Shown here piece by piece: positions 57,675-64,000 of a DNA stretch of 64,000 nt. Each line of letters opens with the position of its first letter. Positions within the stretch are counted from its first letter, which is position 1. The position numbers and the translations under genes were made by a program. The stretch covers positions 1,906,319 to 1,970,318 of the forward strand of contig BCHH01000006.1 of NCBI GenBank assembly GCA_001599595.1, written 5' to 3'. The stretch is from Beverwykella pulmonaria (taxonomy: Eukaryota; Ascomycota; Dothideomycetes; Pleosporales; Melanommataceae). The notes under the pieces were generated by a model that ran no database searches, was not told the DNA's origin, and worked only from the letters and a program-made list of their open reading frames with translations.

Positions 57675-60287
57675 TCAAAACCACCTTCTCGCCTCTAGCT
57701 TACTCCACCACCTCCCCCCCTCGGCCTCTTCCCTCGGCCCTACAAACTCAAGCACCTGATCCTCGTGCCCAATTCTAATATCCAAGTCGAAAATATCATT
57801 CGCGGGTCTCCTCCCATCTCTACTACCTAGACAGAAACTCGCCCTCACTCTCACGCCGCCCTTTCTCTGCTTCGCCACTGGACTTAGATGCGGGCCAATG
57901 TCTCGTGCGACGCGGTATGCGAGGGCCGAGGGCGTGAATTGCGTTTTTAGCGCTACGGCCCAGCGGTTAAATTCTTGGGGACGCGCCGCGGCGACGGTGC
58001 CGTCGGGCATGGTGGTGGGCGCGACGGGGGTTTGTAGGGAGGGGGTTGCGGGGGGCGTGACGATGACGAGGGCTGTTGAGGTGGGCGAGCGTGTGTCCAT
58101 CCAGGATTGGATGATTTCCGTGTCGCGATACCTGCCTTCGAACCTGGGTGGGGATATAAGTTAGTGCGGTTTTTGGCGTAAAGGGGGTGGCCGGGCAGAG
58201 CAGAGGAAAGGGTTTCGTGGCTTACCATGTCAAGAGCCAGAAGGAAATGACAAGCTGGCGGAGATTGTGAAAGTGTCGAAGAGGGTAAAGAAGGGGCGTT
58301 GTAATCGGAGTCAGGTGCGAGTGCGAAAGGACTGGACTCCCATTATAACCGCATAGCTTCAGCTCTTCCACCGTCGATGCAAAGTCTGCAGAAAGGGTGA
58401 GAAGAAATGGTGGGCCTGGCGGCCAGCCGTAACAGGGTGTGAATCCCACATCGTCGGGAGTGGGCCGTTGTTCGTGGTTATATGATTGATAGATTGCTCC
58501 CATGTCTTCCTCTTCGAGACTGTAAGACACATCGGTGGGTTGCCCCAAGTCGAGAACCTTGATATCTTCCCCCTTCTGACCCCAGGTGTTGCCGATAGGA
58601 AACGAGACGCCGATTATGACGATTTTCTTGAGAGGGCAAAAGTGCAATGCCCGCAGGATTTCTCGTTTTTCGTCTCGCGGAATCCCCCCTTCTAGCTTGA
58701 TTTGCTCGATTTTTCTCATGAAAGGTGCGAACTCCCCGATAAATCGTCTGCGGCGAATTCTTCGTTGTTCCTGCTCCGTATCGGTGCTTTCATCTGTGAC
58801 CGTCTCCCCACTTCCATGATAGTATGTGTCGAGGCGAAGGTCAGTGAGGACGATGCCAAGATGAGCAACCAGCTTCCGCGATCGAGATTGTATATCTTGG
58901 GAGGGCCTCGAGTGCGAATAGAATCGATCAAGCGGCCAGGCCAGGCACTGAAGCTTAGGGTGGGCTTCTAGAAAGCCGAGAAATGTAGACTCGAGGAGAT
59001 AGACATCACCAGGCAGTGCCGTCTGCGGAACAACAGCGTTGCGCACCTGTAGGGAACGCAGATTGGGAAACTTCGTCTGTGCCAACGCTTGCAGGGTACT
59101 GACGAGCGCAGGATCATCTATATCGGTTTCTTTCTGGCGCCAGAGCACCCAATCTAGGCTTAAATTCGTTAATGATGATGACGATTTGTCCAAAATGTGG
59201 AAGAGTGGCATGGGAGGAGATTCTGGCGGGGTCGGTGGCCGAATGCGATTTGCATCGATGAACCGTTGAACTTCTGGAAGCTCCTCCCATATTGAGGCAT
59301 CAAACTGCTCCGCTTTGGAATAGAGTTGTTCTGGTGTAGTCTGTGGCCAGCGAGGGGGATAGTTCTCCTTACTAAACTCCACTGTTGACCAGACCCAATT
59401 ACCAGCGCCGTTTTGAAGCGCAAAATGCTGCCCGCCACGGGACAGCCTGAATTCCAGAAACCGCATACTGTTCATGTTCGGAGATTGTATTGACTCGGCC
59501 CTCAGACGGCGAATGCGAATGCTCTCTAAGCCATCGAGCTGGATTGCCGATTCAAAGCCAATCTTTGCGCCTAACAGAGAGCAGCTCTCAAGCCACAATT
59601 TGCGTAGAGGTATACGCCGCGGGCGACTGGGGTCTAGAAATCCCTCAAGAAGGGCGCGCGTCATCTGCATGTGTCCATATATAATCCTCAATGTGTGCAC
59701 GTTGACCATATTGCGGATGGCTAGGCGGAGGAGGTCATGCAGCCGTGGATCCTGAGAGAGGTTTTCGGCATGAAAGTACATGCGCGAGAGTTCGGAAAAG
59801 ATATTCGGCGTCGGAAGGTGGCAGCGATGGGTCAGGATGTGGACTTTGGACGCAATGGTTGGATTCCTGCGCGACGTTAGGACTCGCGCTGAAACATCAA
59901 CAACAGTAGCTGGACGTACATGGCCAGTATGAACAGTTTCTGTATAACGGGTGTGTCATCGTGCTCGTCGCTCTCTCCCAACCCTCTTTCGCAGTATATT
60001 TGGCTGGTCTCCTCATTGACATGCAATTTCCACCTATCCATCAGGCAGACACTCTGCCATAAAAGGTCCGAGGCATGGCGATAGAGGGACTTGGAAACGA
60101 GGGCAACGCTCCGAAGGTCGGGCGTATGAAGGCCGGACACTATGAGCTGGAGGAGTTCGTCGGGGAGGGACTCGAGCTGGGCAGGTCAACATGCGTCCAA
60201 CCAGCTCCAAGGGCATCTTACGAGACATACAGATGGCGGGGCGGTCCTTTGGTGGTGGCAGCTAGATAGAGACAGGCGCTGTGTCAT
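57675..60287 (-). CDS. F-box protein with leucine-rich region
   Basis: Four exons: 60231-60287, 59920-60176, 58226-59866, 57675-58143; introns 54, 53 and 82 nt; 807 residues. An F-box begins exon 2: LESLPDELLQLIVSGLHTPD then LRSVALVSKSLYRHASDLLW. The middle has spaced Leu-rich strands (TNLSLDWVLW, FPNLRSLQVRN, LTDLRLDTYY) like degenerate LRRs, and the last exon holds a mixed alpha/beta tail (RKGGVRVRASFCLG). Predicted SCF substrate receptor; target unknown. Start chosen because ATG 60287 splices in phase to the F-box; the alternative ATG at 60228 does not. Confidence 0.85.
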
Positions 60288-60482
60288 GGCTGGCCCGCAC
60301 GCATAGAGGGAGTGTGAACAGCGATCACAAGTAGTAGCAGTCTTTAGTGGCAGTGGGGGCAAAGTCAACGAATGGATATCCGACAGCGACGTGCGCGTGT
60401 ATGAAGTGATGCCGCACGGACCTTCCCCGCGCCTCTTCTTCGTGTTGCCTCAGCCTCAGCCTACAGCCGCCATTTCCCCTCC

Positions 60483-61026
60483 TCACGTGCCTTCGCGTGC
60501 CGCATAAATACCCTTTGCCTCTCGGGCCTTTCGGACGCGCTCGCACCGGAACCTGCGAATTTTAGCATTGGAAGAACGAGCAGGCAGGCCGCAAAACTTA
60601 CATTCCAATGCTCGGAGTGACGTGCTCGAAACCAAAGAGCGGATATAATCGCTGTCCCTTTGTGTCCGCAACCAAACTAACATAGGCGTGTGGAGCATGC
60701 TCATCGCAGTAATCGACCAGCGTCTGCATGATGCGCTTTCCGACCCCTTTTCTCTGGTGGTCGGGGTGTACGGCCATGTCGGTGAGCAGCAAAAACATCG
60801 ACCCGTCGCCTAAGAGCCTGCCCATGCCGATGGGCGTCTGTTCGGGACCGGGAGTCGATTCATCGAGCATTCCTGCGCGTTCATATACTAGAAAACACGC
60901 CCACGACCCAGCGAGACCTGGGGCCACAGTCTCAATTGGCGCCGGCGTGAGACTGGCGATTGATCGCAGGTCGTTGTACTCTTGGGGACTCGGGAGTCGT
61001 TTGAGGATGACATATTTTCCGTCCAT
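60483..61026 (-). CDS. GNAT-family N-acetyltransferase
   Basis: Two exons, 60602-61026 and 60483-60552; 164 residues. The acetyl-CoA motif is DMAVHPDHQRKGVGKRIMQT (R/Q-x-x-G-x-G/A), preceded by a beta-strand region GSMFLLLTD and followed by YVSLVADTKGQRLYPLFGFE. Reading straight on would stop at IGM; the splice GTAAGT...CGCAG adds MFR and a basic tail, matching the usual GMFR/GMYR end of the family. Substrate unknown; probably cytosolic. The basic tail beyond MFR is unusual. Confidence 0.83.
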
Positions 61027-61321
61027 ATTCGATTGATGGGTGTGAGCAAATCAAACCAAATCTGGGCCTGATTTTGATTTGTTGCGAACGCCCGCCCTCA
61101 AAACGAGAAGGCGTAATTGTGTCTTGGCACGCTTTGAGTCATCTCCAACAACAAACATTTCTCAACCCACCTCCAACGACTTTTCTTCTCTCCTATCTTT
61201 GGATTCAGACCCTTTACCCACCCGTTCGCCGTTGCGCTTCTTTCCACTCGCTTTCCCTGTCACCGCCCCCATCCCCGCCGGCGCCCGCCCCTGCGTACGT
61301 CTAGCTGTCCTACCAACTGCC
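61027..61321. promoter_or_regulatory. bidirectional promoter
   Basis: 295 bp between the divergent GNAT and AAA-ATPase-like genes; C-rich on the plus strand close to 61322. No specific sites recognised. Confidence 0.45.
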
Positions 61322-63227
61322 ATGGCCTCCAATCCGGGTAGCCAGGCGAAGCCCACAATTGAGGAGGTAGAAGAGTGGAATGAGCACAAGTTGCTTGGGT
61401 GGATCCAACAAAAAAAACCAAAACTGCTCATAGGTGACCTAGCTGAGAATTTCAAAAAGGCAACCATCATAGGGAGCGTTTTCTTGACACTCGCTGGTGA
61501 CGTGGAGTCCTTTAAAAGAGGATGCCATCTGCCTTTTGGGCCTAGCAAAGGACTCGCGGACCTAGCAAGTGAGCTTGCAGGAAAGGAGATCCCTAGTATG
61601 GTACAGAAACCGAAGGAGCAAGATATCTGCCCTGGTAAGTCCACCAACCACGCACCTTTTTGTTCTCTTTACACTAATTTACATTATGGCGACAGAGCGC
61701 ACCGCAGACTCTAAGATGAGAAAGAGAAAGAGTCCACCTCCTGCCAATACACCGCCTTTACTAAAGAGAACTCAATCTAAGTGTAGTAGTCTGGTAATTA
61801 ACAGTGAACTGGAGTGCTTCCAATCCGGAGGAAATTTGAATTTTTCCACACTTCTACAGACAGAGGGCCAGGCTTACTTTGATCGTACTGGCTATATCTC
61901 CAAGTTGGATAAAATGCACCCTCACATCCTTTTCTGCCGTCCGCGTCGGTTTGGCAAATCACTAACTATAAGCATGCTAAAACACTTCCACGGTCTTCAG
62001 TATGCAAGTGATCATCAATCACTGTACAAGGTATGCAGCAGTCTTATTTATTACTGTGACATGAGAGCTTACTTCTTTTTCAATTACTGTAGGATCTTGA
62101 TGTGCAGAACGATATCAATGAAGGAAAAGTGAAGCCCGGACAGTACTTCGTCTTGAAATTTGACTTTTCCAGAGTCAACCCTATGCTGGACCTTACTGAG
62201 GTGAATACAGAACTCATTGAGTTTTTGAACGCTTCTATCATGAGGTTCTACAAAGAATATGCTGAGTACTTGGACGGAACCTATGATGATCTATGTCAAA
62301 ATATTGACAATGAAAGTCCCAACAACACTCTTGAGCAGTGTTTCCTGTTAGTTCACGCTGCAATTAACCGTAACGAGCAACTTGCTAGTATTCAAGGGAT
62401 GTACATACTTGTTGATGAGTATGATGCTTTTCCCATTAACTACCTTAACCAGCCTATTGCTTGGCATAATACACAAGTTGGCCGGACTTTCGAATCTTTC
62501 TGGAGTACAGTAAAGTCATTGTCAGCAGAGCACTCCACAAAGATTTTCATCACGGGCATCTCACCGCTCTCCCTATCCAGCTTCACTGGCGGGTTCAATA
62601 TAATGGCAAATCTGTCATTTGATAAGGCCCTAGCCAAGCTTTGTGGTTTGACATCTTCAGACTTAAAAGAAGCCCTGATGCACATCAACAAAATCCCTAA
62701 CGCCCACGAGGGTTCTCTTTCAGAAATGGCTAAATATTTCAACGGATATCATTTCTGTTGTGATACACCAGTCGAAACAGTTTACAACACAGAGACGTGT
62801 TTGGCATATCTTCAGCGTTGTATCCAGGGAAATCAACCAGAAACTAGAGACCCTGAAAACTCTGAAGTATCTCTAGCATTTCTTAGGATGTTTGCTTCTT
62901 CAGCGCCAGTGATAAGAGACTTTGAAAAGGGACTAGTATGTGACAAAGAGGGCTTTCTACCTATCGCGTACGAACGTGTCAGACTCGGATTTACGCTTGA
63001 AGACTTGGTATGTTAATATCTTAGCTTCTGTTCCTATGTGCGTTAACGTAAATCTTGTCTAGAATGAGACTAAAGATCATTCTTCGTGGCGTTCACTAAT
63101 GGTCTACTTTGGCGGTCTTACATTTCACCCAAATATGCCGACGACGCACCTCAAGATTCCGAATATGGTTGCGTCAGATCGAATCGCTCGCGCGTTTCTC
63201 AAAAAATATGATTTTGCGGTGGAGTAA
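61322..63227 (+). CDS. SAM-like / AAA-ATPase-like protein, C-terminally short
   Basis: Four exons: 61322-61634, 61696-62030, 62093-63007, 63063-63227; 575 residues. Residues about 10-95 look like a SAM-type helical domain (VEEWNEHKLLGWIQQ, FKKATIIGSVFLTLAGDVES, LPFGPSKGLADLAS). From about residue 140 it follows the AAA-ATPase-like family (Pfam PF09820): QAYFDRTGYISKL, the Walker A-type CRPRRFGKSLTISMLKHF, the Walker B-type MYILVDEYDAFPINYL, and FITGISPLSLSSFTGGFNI. It ends DFAVE soon after the FGGLTFHPNM block, where homologues usually continue into a PD-(D/E)XK nuclease (PF08011). Neither nuclease motif is visible here. Repeats of 48 bp start 58 bp downstream. Confidence 0.82.
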
Positions 63228-64000
63228 AGGTGTTGGTATCACATGATTTCTCAGCGTTGATATCACGTGATTTCCCCGCTCTGGCGGCAGTCACATGATC
63301 AGCTTTCTGAGTCAAGGATCCTCAAGGATCCTCGGCAGTCACGTGATCAGCTTTCTGAGTCAAGGATCCTCAAGGATCCTCGGCAGTCACGTGATCAGCT
63401 TTCTGAGTCAAGGATCCTCAAGGATCCTCGTATCTTAGAACCTTAAGAATATCATCACCACACAAGCAGGACACTAATACTACGGTATTGGAGCCCACTG
63501 CTACGTGGTAATACATTCAACCAGCCGATTACCTCTACTGTGACCGTGAATAACCTCAGGGTTACCGACAAAAGGTGTGTGTGAAAGAAATATATTTCAC
63601 ACGGGGGTAGGAGGGCGGCTCGCAGCCATGCTATGTCCGAAGCAGCAATGCACTGAACGGTGGGAGAAGAATCAAGATGGAGGTTTGGCAGTAGACTGTT
63701 TGCAATTTCGATATATCTAGCTACCAAACCAAATGAAAGATGAAAGTGTGATGAAAAACAGATGAAGCATTCGTTATCTCGTTGGGGGTCGGTTCGTGTG
63801 TCGTGATGATGGTGTTCGTGATCCCATGCGATCGATGTATGGCCCGATATTTTTTGGGCGTTGTGTTCGGGTCCCCATATATATACCGCGTTGAATGATG
63901 ACGAAGCAAGCAGCTGACAGAGAAACCAAAACCTGTTCCCTGCACCATGCATCCAAGCCTTCCACCCATGCCAGTGGTATATTCGCGCAAAGTAGCACTT
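63228..64000. other. 3' flank with tandem array, no gene seen
   Basis: Begins with two ATCAC(A/G)TGATTTC copies, then the 48-bp array, then gene-free DNA to the window end. The minus-strand frame 63455-63952 has no coding character. Confidence 0.55.
63286..63429. repeat. three tandem 48-bp units
   Basis: Exact-length copies at 63286-63333, 63334-63381 and 63382-63429. Each unit has a CACGTG (CACATG in copy 1), a TGATCA, a TGAGTCA and two AAGGATCCTC blocks; only one base differs between copies 1 and 2, suggesting recent amplification. Confidence 0.95.

Noticed and set aside
60034..60228. Start of the F-box gene at ATG 60228 (MSRKMPLELVG...)
   Set aside because: Its only good donor gives the wrong phase for the F-box exon; ATG 60287 with the GTATGT donor splices in phase.
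63455..63952. 165-codon minus-strand ORF near the window end
   Set aside because: His/Trp-rich, no motif and an overlapping frame of similar quality; not supported, though a gene continuing beyond the window cannot be excluded.

Overview
The window is genomic DNA of a filamentous ascomycete (Pezizomycotina, most likely Dothideomycetes; class inferred, not proven). Evidence: protein-coding genes split by many 44-220 bp GT-AG introns with CTAAC-like branch points, HET-domain and DUF7730/F-box type genes, an RTA1-like protein, and Tc1/mariner and hAT transposase relics whose stop codons include G-to-A changes of the kind left by RIP. Exon models below were built by hand; every multi-exon model closes in frame.

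Layout. 1-4250 is gene-free. 4.2-9.6 kb holds a secreted Cip1-like protein, a weak small ORF and a GH36 raffinose-synthase/alpha-galactosidase-like gene. 10.0-15.1 kb carries two mitochondrial aminoacyl-tRNA synthetases in tandem (Tyr, then Asp). 15.4-30.6 kb is a housekeeping block: a NudC-like protein, an AP180/CALM-type ANTH clathrin adaptor, a charged orphan protein, an RTA1-like membrane protein, a FAT1-like acyl-CoA synthetase and the Rad2/XPG repair nuclease.

30.9-41.7 kb is the most unusual part. A HET-domain gene is cut in two: its first 79 codons plus one base lie at 41509-41746 (minus), and the continuation lies at 30947-32987 (minus). The two pieces fit base for base across a TGCA present at both junctions. 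Between them is an 8521-bp segment with imperfect inverted terminal similarity, holding an AT-rich island, poly-C and other tandem repeats, a three-exon gene for an unusual 1156-residue protein (seven Myb/SANT-like modules, one C2H2 finger, a DEDDh exonuclease-like domain, an acidic repeat tail) and a divergently transcribed dolichol-phosphate mannosyltransferase gene (DPM1).

42-53 kb has a DUF7730-like gene, an F-box-like gene, a weak hypothetical gene and a large single-pass membrane protein with an EGF-like motif. 53.8-56.6 kb is a transposon graveyard (hAT and Tc1/mariner relics) flanking an RNase H-domain gene with acidic repeats. 57.7-63.2 kb has a four-exon F-box protein, a GNAT acetyltransferase and a SAM-like/AAA-ATPase-like gene that ends early next to a 3 x 48 bp tandem array.
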